Assembly (NCBI GenBank): GCA_002348425.1
Contig: DEBE01000193.1
Coordinates: 1 to 8,975, forward strand
Reading direction: 5' to 3'
Source: Alphaproteobacteria bacterium UBA2964
GTDB lineage: Bacteria > Pseudomonadota > Alphaproteobacteria > MPNO01 > UBA2964
Length of the DNA stretch: 8,975 nucleotides
The position numbers and the translations under genes are program-made. Positions 1 to 6,583 of this stretch are shown one piece after another (position 1 is the first letter of the stretch; the number at the start of each line of letters is the position of its first letter). Below the pieces are notes generated by a model. It worked only from the letters and a program-made list of their open reading frames with translations. It searched no databases and had not been told where the DNA came from.

Positions 1-431
1 GAAATTTCCTCCCGTCTCATCGGCATTAAATCTATTAAATTAAACAAATTACAAAACGTAATTGGTCTATTTGAACGAGCCTTTTCTCCGCCATCTTTAC
101 CAATCAATACTATAGTAAATTTTTCTGTATTTAATTGGTGAAGGGATCGAAGGATCCTTCCCCATTTGACTGTATTGTATTCTTTGGCCGTTCCAGAGAG
201 TTCATCGCCTATAATTCTTATTATATGAATATCACGATCGAGTATTCCTTCACGGTTATGATCGATAATTCTTAACTGTTTACGGAATGTCTCCTGACTA
301 CTCTCTGGCGTGGCTAAGATGAGGAGGCGCTTATTCCATTGATAAGAAAATAAGGGGTTAGCTTGTGCGTATAAATTAATTAATAACCCAGCGGTAAAAG
401 ATACAAAGAATTTCAAGATCAATTGGTACAA
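1..431 (-). CDS. DUF4174 domain protein, exported, 3' end outside the window
   Basis: This minus-strand reading frame is open for 143 codons to the window edge, so its C-terminus is missing. I read it by hand. The best start is TTG at 429-431, preceded by AGGA at seven bases; in-frame TTGs at 422 and 416 are alternatives, and an in-frame stop lies just upstream. The first 24 residues form a clean signal peptide: a short N-region with one Lys, a hydrophobic core, and an A-Q-A cleavage site before NPLF. The mature part reads 'YQWNKRLLILATPE', then 'DRDIHIIRIIGDE', 'FTIVLIGKDGGEKARS' and 'LIDLMPMRREEI'. This is the pattern of the DUF4174 family, with a thioredoxin-like look: a strand after 'RLL', then the 'GKDGG' turn, then the conserved 'IDxMPMRxxEM' end. 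The function of the family is not established. It lies 40 bp downstream of dinB and may share its transcript. Confidence 0.85.
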   Translation of the reverse strand, partial: MYQLILKFFVSFTAGLLINLYAQANPLFSYQWNKRLLILATPESSQETFRKQLRIIDHNREGILDRDIHIIRIIGDELSGTAKEYNTVKWGRILRSLHQLNTEKFTIVLIGKDGGEKARSNRPITFCNLFNLIDLMPMRREEI

Positions 432-471
432 TTTATTTTCCTGCCAGTCACACTGATTTTAGATGATTGTT

Positions 472-1743
472 CTAAGTTATGTTTAAGTCGCGGCCTTTTT
501 TTATCACATTGCTTCCAAACCGTTCCCTGACTCTATCTATTGTTTCTTCAATGGCTTTTATGCGCTGTCTGTCTGAGTTTAACAAATCTACCGGGTCAGC
601 ATTCATGCCTGAAGAAAAGTCACTAATGCCTATACCAATTAATCTATATTCCAATCCATTAGCTTCTTTTCGTATAAGTTGAGAACCAGTCTCCCAGATA
701 ACCTCCGCAAGTTTTGTTGGGCTTTGTAACGTTTGACGTCTAGTCAGGGTTTTGAAATTTTTTGTTTTTAGCTTGAGGGTCACGACACGAGCCGCAAGAT
801 TTGATCTTTTAGCTCTATTTGCAACTGTTTCTGCTAGCGGCCACAACTTTTTAACTAGCTCTTTAGGAGAGGAAATATTTTTGGAAAATGTTGTTTCCGA
901 AGAAATGCTTTTGTTTCTCCTTTTCGGGTTAACACCTCGATCATCTTTTCCACGTGAATAATTTAACAAACGAGGGCCGATCGTACCATATCGTTCAATT
1001 AAATAATCTTTGGAACAGGAACGAAGGTCTCCAATGAATCTAAATCCATCATCGATTAGTTTATTTTGTAGTTTTTTACCAACCCCAGAAATTTTTGAAA
1101 TTGGCAACTCATTCAAAAAGTTGTCCGTCTCACTTTTACCTATAAGAAAAAAACCTCTAGGTTTTCCAATATCTGATGCAATTTTAGCTAAAAATTTGTT
1201 ATAGCTTAAGCCAACAGTGACGGTTATTCCGATTTCTTTTTCGATTCTATCTGCTAATTTTGCCAATGTACGGGCGGGCGCACCCGAATGAAGTTTTTCG
1301 GTGCCTGACAAGTCTAGAAAAGCCTCATCGATTGAAACAGGCTCCATCAGTGGCGTGATGCCCAGCATTAAATTTCGAATGGATTTACTTACCCGGGCAT
1401 ACTTCTCCATATCGGGTCGGATAATAAAAGCACCCGGGCATAGCTGTTTTGCTTTATACATTGGCATTGCCGCTCTACAACCATATTTACGTGCTTCATA
1501 ACTGGCAGCCATTACAACACTTCTGCTCGTATTTCCTCCCACTAAAACAGGCTTCTGTCTCAAATCTGGGTTATCACGCTTTTCAACCGTAGCGTAAAAA
1601 GCGTCGCAATCGATATGCGTAATAGAAAGTGTTTCTAATTCTTCATGAATAATAATCCGATCGGAGTTGCAAAAGGGGCAACGCTGACCCGAGTCGTCAA
1701 ATGACGATCCGGTTTTAAAACAATTTCGACATAAATAAGGCAT
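472..1743 (-). CDS. dinB: DNA polymerase IV, alphaproteobacterial type with N-terminal zinc ribbon
   Basis: This is a Y-family translesion DNA polymerase that extends past damaged template bases at low fidelity in the cytoplasm. From the start at 1743 the protein is 423 residues. It opens with a putative zinc ribbon, C5-x2-C8 and C22-x2-C25. The palm follows with 'HIDCDAFYATVE' (first catalytic Asp, with Phe-Tyr at the steric-gate region) and 'PVSIDEAFLDLSG' (catalytic Asp-Glu). 'GLSYNKFLAKIASDIGKPRG' and the helix-hairpin-helix thumb 'ISKISGVGKKLQNKLIDDG' come next. The little finger includes 'SISSETTFSKN', and the protein ends with 'RVRERFGSNVIKKGR'. All catalytic motifs are present, so it looks functional. 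The frame stays open to an ATG at 1833, giving 453 aa, but the extra 30 residues do not resemble the family. 'MPYLCRNC' matches the usual family start, so I prefer 1743, although neither start has a strong Shine-Dalgarno site. I see no alphaproteobacterial LexA box (GTTC-N7-GTTC or GAAC-N7-GAAC) upstream to 2053. Confidence 0.95.
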   Translation of the reverse strand: MPYLCRNCFKTGSSFDDSGQRCPFCNSDRIIIHEELETLSITHIDCDAFYATVEKRDNPDLRQKPVLVGGNTSRSVVMAASYEARKYGCRAAMPMYKAKQLCPGAFIIRPDMEKYARVSKSIRNLMLGITPLMEPVSIDEAFLDLSGTEKLHSGAPARTLAKLADRIEKEIGITVTVGLSYNKFLAKIASDIGKPRGFFLIGKSETDNFLNELPISKISGVGKKLQNKLIDDGFRFIGDLRSCSKDYLIERYGTIGPRLLNYSRGKDDRGVNPKRRNKSISSETTFSKNISSPKELVKKLWPLAETVANRAKRSNLAARVVTLKLKTKNFKTLTRRQTLQSPTKLAEVIWETGSQLIRKEANGLEYRLIGIGISDFSSGMNADPVDLLNSDRQRIKAIEETIDRVRERFGSNVIKKGRDLNIT

Positions 1744-2053
1744 ATGACAAAGATGATATTTAAGCCCGCTTGCGTCAATCTCAGCAATGATGAATAAGGA
1801 CCGGTAGTGATAATTTCTGCCGCGGGTATGCATTAATCTGCCACCGTATCCAAAGGGTATCTATTGAAAATAATTACACCATGTAAATTAATTCCAAATT
1901 TTTTTATGTTGATATGCAGTTTATAGATAACATTTTTCTAATTTCGATTTTCACAACCTTGTTAGGCTTTTGCTCGTCATCAAAAATACTATCCATGCCA
2001 AAAAGGTTATTGGAGAAGGGTATGATATCAAAAAGTAAAATTGGGGCCGTACG
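1744..2053. other. Divergent intergenic region between dinB and the EamA-type exporter
   Basis: These 310 bases separate two divergent genes and must carry both of their promoters. Most of it is AT-rich. I found no convincing -35/-10 pair on either strand and no LexA-type box. The left 90 bases (1744-1833) are an open extension of the dinB frame. The right 59 bases contain a short ORF running into the exporter start, listed separately. Confidence 0.6.
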
Positions 2054-2057
2054 TTGA
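1995..2057 (+). CDS. Possible leader/coupling mini-ORF overlapping the exporter start
   Basis: An ATG at 1995 opens a 20-codon frame (MPKRLLEKGMISKSKIGAVR) whose TGA stop at 2055-2057 overlaps the TTG start of the exporter at 2054-2056, as a TTGA junction. A more likely start is the internal ATG at 2022 (MISKSKIGAVR), because GGAGAAGGG lies directly before it; the ATG at 1995 has no visible Shine-Dalgarno site. The peptide shows no family resemblance. The arrangement is that expected for translational coupling, in which ribosomes ending on the mini-ORF re-initiate on the adjacent TTG. The overlap and the ribosome site are seen; the function is inferred. Confidence 0.35.
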   Translation: MPKRLLEKGMISKSKIGAVR

Positions 2058-2929
2058 AAAAGATAGACCTGGTTATAATTATTTTCGTTATCACGGTTTG
2101 GGGCGGTAATTTTATCGCGATGAAAATGGGTGCTATGGAAATTCCACCCTTTTTCTTGTTGGGAATGCGTTTATCAGTAGCTTCATTAGCTCTTGTCTGG
2201 TTTATAAAAAATCCTCGTGGAATGCTTTTCCCATTAATAGCGATAAGTTTTACAATGTGTATTTTGCATTTTGGCTTAGCATTGGTTGGATTGCAGCATG
2301 TTGGAGCAGGTGTCGGCGCGCTTGGAATGCAAGCAGCTGTTCCTTTTGCAGCCCTTCTCGCTTGGTTATTTTATCGAGAGTCTTTTGGCGGGCTTCGTGT
2401 CTTGGGAATTATAATCGCTTTTTTTGGTCTTAAAATAATTTATGGGATTCCATCGCTAGCCGAGCATACTATTTTCTTTTTATTAATGATCATTTCTTCA
2501 CTGTGTTTTGCAATCGCAACCATTCAAATAAAGAATTTAAGTAGCAAGGACTTTCTTTCTATTAACGCATGGATCTCTCTTTTTGGAACGCCTATGGCCT
2601 TTTTGATTTCAGCAATCGTCGAGGATGAGCAATTGCAATCTCTGAATGGCGCCGACGCATCGGTTATCGTTAGCATATTGTATATGGGGCTAGTCGCTAG
2701 TGTTTTTGGGCAGGGTCTTTGGTACCGGATGTTACCAATCTACAAAACTAACCAATTAATGCCCTTCACATTATTGGTGCCAATCATTGGTTTAGCGTTA
2801 GGTGTTCTGATCCTTGATGAAGTTCTTACTTGGCAACTAGTGTTGGGAGGAATTATTACGGTAACTGGTGTAGCTATAATTATCCGTGAACCGAAAAATC
2901 GTAATTTGGATGATAGAGGAGCCAAATAA
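2054..2929 (+). CDS. EamA family (DMT superfamily) inner-membrane exporter
   Basis: This 291-residue protein has the ten-helix, two-repeat layout of the drug/metabolite transporter superfamily. Repeat 1 spans roughly residues 5-130 and repeat 2 roughly 135-283. 'VWGGNFIAMKMGAMEIPPFFLLGMR' near the N-terminus and 'LLVPIIGLALGVLILDEVLTWQLVLGGIITVTGVAIII' near the C-terminus closely match the pattern of E. coli EamA, the O-acetylserine/cysteine exporter. The Glu in 'FYRESFGG' and the Asp-Glu in 'ILDEVLT' are the usual acidic pair at the end of each repeat. The real substrate cannot be told from sequence. The start is TTG: an in-frame stop lies 18 bases upstream and the next Met is residue 23, inside helix 1. 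The best ribosome site lies 5' of the overlapping mini-ORF rather than of this start. A T-rich stretch follows the stop, but I see no clear terminator stem. Confidence 0.9.
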   Translation: MKKIDLVIIIFVITVWGGNFIAMKMGAMEIPPFFLLGMRLSVASLALVWFIKNPRGMLFPLIAISFTMCILHFGLALVGLQHVGAGVGALGMQAAVPFAALLAWLFYRESFGGLRVLGIIIAFFGLKIIYGIPSLAEHTIFFLLMIISSLCFAIATIQIKNLSSKDFLSINAWISLFGTPMAFLISAIVEDEQLQSLNGADASVIVSILYMGLVASVFGQGLWYRMLPIYKTNQLMPFTLLVPIIGLALGVLILDEVLTWQLVLGGIITVTGVAIIIREPKNRNLDDRGAK

Positions 2930-3044
2930 AGATTAAAATTTGCGTTGTATCTAATTTAAAAGTTGCTTTTTTTTGTGTTTTTTTTAATGGAAAAAAGAGT
3001 AAGCTTCCAAGAGAATATTGAAGTTTATTTAATGGAGATATTTT

Positions 3045-3392
3045 ATGCCAGAAGCCAATGGAAAAATAAGCTCTGAGAGCTCGCGTGATAAGGTGATGGG
3101 AATTTTAGCTATCATTGTTGCGGGAATTGCAATTTTTATCCCTGTGGTTGGGGTCTATCTCACAATTTTGTCCGGGATTTTAGCAGCTCTTGCGTATGGA
3201 CAAAGAGCGTTTTTAGGGTACATAGCAATTGGTATTAATTTCATTAGCTTGTTTTTTCTTTCTCCACTTTTATGGGTAGCTGCATCTGCGGAAACTGCTA
3301 GTGAAAACTCAATCGCAGGGCTTGTATGGTTTTTACTCGGCACTCAAGTGATTGCTCTTTTATTTCTACTCTGGAAAAAGAAAAAAGGCTAA
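3045..3392 (+). CDS. Small multi-span membrane protein, unknown function
   Basis: The frame encodes 115 residues with a good ribosome site (GGAG eight bases before ATG). Residues 1-16 are hydrophilic (Lys, Ser, Glu). Hydrophobic segments follow at about 17-35, 37-52, 57-80 and 88-110, and the tail ends in a Lys-rich cytoplasmic-looking anchor (WKKKKG). The first two segments are joined by 'VVGVYLTILSGILAALAYGQRAF', which could form a tight hairpin. There is no catalytic-looking motif and I do not recognise the family; it resembles the short uncharacterised membrane proteins common in marine bacteria. It stands alone: the exporter ends 115 bp upstream, and the next gene (selO) converges on it 92 bp downstream. 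Confidence 0.75.
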   Translation: MPEANGKISSESSRDKVMGILAIIVAGIAIFIPVVGVYLTILSGILAALAYGQRAFLGYIAIGINFISLFFLSPLLWVAASAETASENSIAGLVWFLLGTQVIALLFLLWKKKKG

Positions 3393-3484
3393 AACAATAA
3401 TGGGATTGAATTAAAGCTAATCCTCGGGCAAACGGATAGACTAAAACTTTTTTCTTAGCTTAATGGAAAGTCTGAATTACAACC

Positions 3485-4939
3485 TCAGGTTCCACAAAAT
3501 GTTTGGTAAACTCTTTCACTTGGTTCGGGCAGCTCTTGATACTCAGACAAATGTAGTGTCTCCTTGTACGGATTTTTTAGTATTTCCAAGAGCTTAAAGA
3601 GATATTTAAAATTCCCTTTTTCAGAAAATTTTAATGCCTTTTCAACATTGTGATTGCGCGGGATAACAGCAGGATTTGTATTTTTCATTAAACGCAAAAC
3701 TACATCATTACTGGTTTTATTTTTTTGTTGCCGCGCAATCCACCGAGCTTTCCATGATTTAAATTCTTTATTTTTGTAATAGTTTTGCTTCGAATAAACT
3801 CCCATGCTGAGGTCTCGGAAAGTATTGGTATAATCTGCTTGGCTCTTATTCATCCAATCGAGCAAATCACTAATTAATTTTTCATCATCTTCATGTGGAA
3901 CGCTGAGACCAAGTTTGGATCTCATCATATTTAGCCACTTGATTTCGTATATATTCATAAAATTTAATACTATATTTTCCGCCAACTTGACGGATTTATC
4001 TGGATCGGGGTCGATTAGCGGTAGAAGGGCTTCTGCCAACCTAGCAATATTCCATTGCGCAATCTTGGGTTGATTGCCATAGGCATATCTACCCATTTGG
4101 TCTATAGAACTAAAAACGGTATCAGGGTCATACGCATCCATAAAGGCGCAAGGACCATAATCGATAGTTTCTCCGGACAGTGTCATGTTATCTGTATTCA
4201 TGACACCGTGAATGAACCCAACTCGCATCCAATGAACAATTAAATCAGCCTGTCTTTCTGAAACAGTTTCCAATAAGGCCAATGCTTTATTTTCAGCATT
4301 GTTTAATCTTGGTTCGTGCCGTTTGATTGTGAAATCAAGTAACCGCTGGAGTAAATTTATATCTTTTTGTATTGCTGCATATTGAAATGTTCCGACGCGA
4401 ATATGGGAAGCAGCCACCCGCGTTAATATAGCACCAGCTAGGGGAGACTCTCTAAATACCTGTTCTCCCGAAGAGACAACGGCTAGGGAACGGGTAGTAG
4501 GAATTCCTAATGAATGCATTGCCTCGGAAATAATATATTCACGGAGCATTGGACCGAGTGCAGCTTTTCCATCACCACTGCGTGAATAGGGAGTACGGCC
4601 AGAGCCTTTTAGCTGTATGTCGTACTTTTGTGCCTCTTTTGTTACATGCTCTCCTAACAAGTGGGCTCTGCCGTCTCCAAGCATCGCTAGATGGCCGAAT
4701 TGATGGCCAGCATAAGCCTGTGATAAGGGTTCTGCTCCTTCTGGAAGGGAGTTTCCAGAAAATAGGGCAGCTTTTTGTTGGCTTGTAATTCCTGAAAAAT
4801 CAAGCTCAAGAATTTCGGCCAAGTCCTCATTTAAAATAACCATTTCGGGCATAGGTACAGTAGCCGGTTGAAGGTGCGTATAAAACTCTTGTCCTAGAGT
4901 TGAATAGGTATTTTGAAAATTGAAATTACATTCTTTCAT
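3485..4939 (-). CDS. selO: Protein adenylyltransferase SelO (YdiU/UPF0061 family)
   Basis: SelO is a pseudokinase-fold enzyme that transfers AMP from ATP to Ser, Thr or Tyr of target proteins; the E. coli member is linked to oxidative-stress responses. The 484 residues cover the family's usual length. The nucleotide-binding region reads 'AGHQFGHLAMLGDGRAHLLGE' (about 77-97) and 'QLKGSGRTPYSRSGDGKAALGPMLREY' (109-135). The latter holds the Lys111 and glycine-rich segment and a conserved Arg-Glu. The catalytic segment is 'HGVMNTDNM' (244-252) followed by 'DYGP' (D260), the Asn and Asp metal ligands. The protein ends 'FCGT', keeping the C-terminal Cys that is selenocysteine in many eukaryotic homologues and sits in 'CSS' in E. 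coli. The Cys partner of its regulatory disulfide in E. coli (C272, from memory) appears to be Phe here. The ribosome site is weak. The gene follows the DUF1185 gene by 20 bp and is probably co-transcribed with it. Confidence 0.95.
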   Translation of the reverse strand: MKECNFNFQNTYSTLGQEFYTHLQPATVPMPEMVILNEDLAEILELDFSGITSQQKAALFSGNSLPEGAEPLSQAYAGHQFGHLAMLGDGRAHLLGEHVTKEAQKYDIQLKGSGRTPYSRSGDGKAALGPMLREYIISEAMHSLGIPTTRSLAVVSSGEQVFRESPLAGAILTRVAASHIRVGTFQYAAIQKDINLLQRLLDFTIKRHEPRLNNAENKALALLETVSERQADLIVHWMRVGFIHGVMNTDNMTLSGETIDYGPCAFMDAYDPDTVFSSIDQMGRYAYGNQPKIAQWNIARLAEALLPLIDPDPDKSVKLAENIVLNFMNIYEIKWLNMMRSKLGLSVPHEDDEKLISDLLDWMNKSQADYTNTFRDLSMGVYSKQNYYKNKEFKSWKARWIARQQKNKTSNDVVLRLMKNTNPAVIPRNHNVEKALKFSEKGNFKYLFKLLEILKNPYKETLHLSEYQELPEPSERVYQTFCGT

Positions 4940-4959
4940 TGTTTCAGTTAAATGATCGA

Positions 4960-5586
4960 TTATTTCAGGCCATCCTCTCCTTTTACGTCTGCGTCCTTTA
5001 ATCCTCCAGAGCGATCGTAAATCCGTGCGCCGGTTGCCATAGATTGAATCCAGACAACTTCATCGGCCCGAGGGGCATCAGGAATTGAGCACTCAATACA
5101 ATCGAAATGGCTTCGAACATAGGCTGCATTGACGTGAGCCAGGGGAACATCAACCGGACGGCCGGGACCCGCCACTTTCTTGGTGGAAGGGACGATAGCT
5201 TTTGAAGGGGTAATCAATTGCCTCATCCCGTATCCGCCGGGCTCATGCCATAATGCGGCGTGTTCCAATTCGCCATTCTCACCGACGATTGCTGACTTAC
5301 CATAGGCAACAATTTTGTCAGCGCCGCCAAGTGCATCGATTAAGCGTTGTGCCATTGAGACACCCAAAGGCTTTAAAGCTTCCATCAGAGGCATCAGGTC
5401 TTCCACGTAGCTTCCCGAATAGGGGTTAGCTGTAACGGCTGCAATGTATCCTTTAAGTTGCGGTGGATTAGCGGGAGGCCCAAATTCATGCAGCACCTCT
5501 TCGATATGCATAACAAATTTACGAACTTTCACGAGATCTCCGAAGTCGTCACCCTCGGTGGTTTTAATATCTTTGGTATTAGTCAT
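4960..5586 (-). CDS. Amino acid synthesis family protein (DUF1185)
   Basis: The 208 residues match the DUF1185/'AA_synth' family. Conserved stretches seen are 'VRKFVMHIEEVLHEFGPPANPP' (21-42), 'AVTANPYSGSYVEDLMPLMEAL' (50-71), 'AYGKSAIVGENGELEHAALWHEPGGYGMRQLI' (about 94-125), 'SKAIVPSTKKVAGPGRPVDVPLAHVNAAYVRSHFD' (127-161) and 'PDAPRADEVVW' (169-179). The family name comes from an early link to amino acid synthesis, and I know of no firmly established reaction. There is no signal peptide or membrane segment, so it is probably cytoplasmic. The start is well supported by AAGGG six bases before ATG. It is the first gene of a likely two-gene unit with selO, and its promoter should lie in 5587-5720. 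Confidence 0.9.
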   Translation of the reverse strand: MTNTKDIKTTEGDDFGDLVKVRKFVMHIEEVLHEFGPPANPPQLKGYIAAVTANPYSGSYVEDLMPLMEALKPLGVSMAQRLIDALGGADKIVAYGKSAIVGENGELEHAALWHEPGGYGMRQLITPSKAIVPSTKKVAGPGRPVDVPLAHVNAAYVRSHFDCIECSIPDAPRADEVVWIQSMATGARIYDRSGGLKDADVKGEDGLK

Positions 5587-5731
5587 TGATTACCCTTTAA
5601 AATTAGCCTTGGCGACTTTAATAGTTTTGATTTCACTATCCAATACGAGTGGATCAAATTTATTTTTAAATTTTATTTTAATAAATTAAAGCTTTATATT
5701 TCCATTTTTTTTGTTATTTTATCTCTGCGCC

Positions 5732-5783
5732 GATTTGAAGCACAGATTGCGGGCGCTTAATAAAAACAGCTAAAGCGCAGGGG
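5732..5783 (+). repeat. Possible degenerate third copy of the 80-bp leader element
   Basis: GATTTGAAgcaCAGaTTG at 5732-5749 matches 14 of 18 positions of the leader core at 5843-5860. About 20 bases later, AGC-TAAAG followed by a G-rich run (5768-5783) resembles the leader's AGCACTAAAGAGAGGAGG end. The overall spacing is about six bases shorter, and no start codon follows. The similarity is partial and could be chance in a small comparison. Confidence 0.3.
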
Positions 5784-5813
5784 TCACCCAGCTTAAGCTG
5801 CGGTGGCTTTTTT
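5783..5813 (+). terminator. Rho-independent terminator on the plus strand
   Basis: GTCACC-CAGC (5783-5792) pairs with GCTG-C-GGTGGC (5797-5807) around a TTAA loop, with one bulged C and one T-G wobble. Six T follow directly at 5808-5813. There is no A-run on the other side, so it works in the plus direction only. It has no annotated plus-strand gene in front of it. Confidence 0.75.
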
Positions 5814-5815
5814 AA

Positions 5816-5895
5816 ATGGGCTGATCCACCTCACGGATCGGGGATTTGAACTTCAGCTTGTGCCCCCTGACATAATGTCCAAAGCACTAAAGAGA
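5816..5895 (+). repeat. 80-bp leader element, copy 1 (upstream of the 225-aa gene)
   Basis: This segment matches 6597-6676 at 74 of 80 positions, with no gaps. Differences are at 5820, 5832, 5834, 5839, 5851 and 5876. It ends ten bases before the ATG at 5906. Inside it are an inverted repeat GATCC-N7-GGATC (5823-5839), a possible GGGG/CCCC stem (5840-5843 with 5863-5866), the 9-bp palindrome TGAACTTCA (5847-5855) and the 11-bp palindrome GACATAATGTC (5869-5879). Such conservation outside coding sequence, just before two different genes, points to a shared promoter, operator or RNA leader. Confidence 0.85.
5846..5876 (+). promoter_or_regulatory. Weak promoter-like pair inside leader copy 1
   Basis: TTGAAC (5846-5851) and CATAAT (5871-5876) resemble -35 and -10 hexamers but are 19 bp apart, longer than the preferred 17. 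The palindrome TGAACTTCA overlaps the -35-like box. The pair recurs in copy 2 as TTGAAT and CATAAC (6627-6632, 6652-6657), a poorer match. If used, transcription would begin near 5883, leaving a very short 5' leader. Confidence 0.3.
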
Positions 5896-5905
5896 GGAGG
5901 CCGTT

Positions 5906-6583
5906 ATGGCTAATACACATACTTCACTATTCTTACCCGAAGAACATAAGGTTATTTCTACGTGGCTCGATGTTGAACCAGCTGAAGAGCTTTTCGCGAA
6001 CTTAACTATAGAAAAGGCATTGTCTGACCTAAATTTACTGGTACCGACTGTGTCCGTCCGTTCAACAGTAGATTGGGCCGTTGCCGCAATTCTTCTTGAA
6101 AGGATCCAAGACCGATTACCCCAATGGGCGTCAGTTAGTGAGGGCAAAGCGACCCTGGGTCGTAATATTCGTGATAGGGCTGCCGACCGGACAGTGGAAA
6201 TTACACCTACCCATCTTATTACGATTAACTGGGCTGATAGTGGGCCAGGGTTTAGCTGGCCAGAGGCGTATCACGTTACATACGTCCCTTACTATGACGA
6301 GTACATCGTAACAGGCTCTGTGGATTGTACCGATGTTTATGGTGTCACCGACTTTGCTCTTGGGCATTTTCGTCCTGGTCAGGATATAAGAAAAGCATCT
6401 GCTGAGATCATTAGAACTGAGTGGCAATTCCTTACTGACAATTACAACCAGTATCGTTGGGCATATCTCTTCGATGAGGCTCTCATTGGTCAGGATTTAG
6501 CCGATGAATTGGCCGATACGATTTGGGAAGAGAGTGGGGAACCCTTAACTGAGGATTATTCCTATGAGGAGGAGGCGGGGTAA
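5906..6583 (+). CDS. Orphan 225-aa acidic protein, unknown function
   Basis: The start is strongly supported by GAGAGGAGG six bases before ATG. I do not recognise the protein. Residues 14-75 look helical, with 'VEPAEELFANLTIEKALSDL' and 'STVDWAVAAILLERIQDRL'. Residues 95-155 are rich in aromatic residues and look like beta strands ('HLITINWADSGPGFSWPEAYHVTYVPYYDEYIVTG', then 'CTDVYGVTDFALGHF'). Helical residues 160-208 follow, and the tail is acidic (EEES...EDYSYEEEAG). There is no signal peptide or membrane segment, so it is probably cytoplasmic. Sampled rows of the gene are clearly richer in GC than dinB or selO, compatible with transfer but not proof of it. The 80-bp leader lies directly upstream, and a second copy begins 14 bases after the stop. 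The gene may form a unit with the two small orphan genes downstream. Confidence 0.8.
   Translation: MANTHTSLFLPEEHKVISTWLDVEPAEELFANLTIEKALSDLNLLVPTVSVRSTVDWAVAAILLERIQDRLPQWASVSEGKATLGRNIRDRAADRTVEITPTHLITINWADSGPGFSWPEAYHVTYVPYYDEYIVTGSVDCTDVYGVTDFALGHFRPGQDIRKASAEIIRTEWQFLTDNYNQYRWAYLFDEALIGQDLADELADTIWEESGEPLTEDYSYEEEAG

Larger units (their letters stand above)
5722..5813 (+). ncRNA. Candidate structured small RNA or orphan leader ending in a terminator
   Basis: No plus-strand gene precedes the strong intrinsic terminator at 5783-5813, so something non-coding is probably transcribed into it. Immediately upstream, TCTCTGCGC (5722-5730) can pair with GCGCAGGGG (5775-5783) over nine positions, two of them allowing G-U. 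A competing stem joins GCGCC (5727-5731) to GGCGC (5752-5756). The DNA before 5722 is very AT-rich, as a promoter might be, but I see no good -35/-10 pair. The enclosed segment partly resembles the 80-bp leader repeat further downstream. It does not match any RNA family I recognise. It might be a free small RNA, or an attenuated leader for the gene at 5906. Confidence 0.35.

Noticed and set aside
2930..3044. T-rich stretch after the EamA gene as a terminator
   Set aside because: Two long T-runs are present, but I could not find a stable stem directly before either one.
3410..3464. Inverted repeat ATTAAAGCTAA / TTAGCTTAAT between the converging genes
   Set aside because: The arms are AT-rich with one bulge, the loop is about 34 bases, and no U-run follows on either strand, so I do not call it a terminator.
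5444..5689. Plus-strand frame of 81 codons overlapping the DUF1185 start
   Set aside because: It has no ribosome site and lies mostly antisense to conserved DUF1185 sequence; it could not supply a credible gene for the terminator at 5783.
5840..5855. GGGGATTTGAAC resembles the reverse complement of a tRNA T-arm
   Set aside because: On the minus strand only the loop (TTCAAAT) fits; the flanking five bases do not pair, and there is no anticodon arm or acceptor stem. The same segment recurs in the second leader copy, so it belongs to that element.
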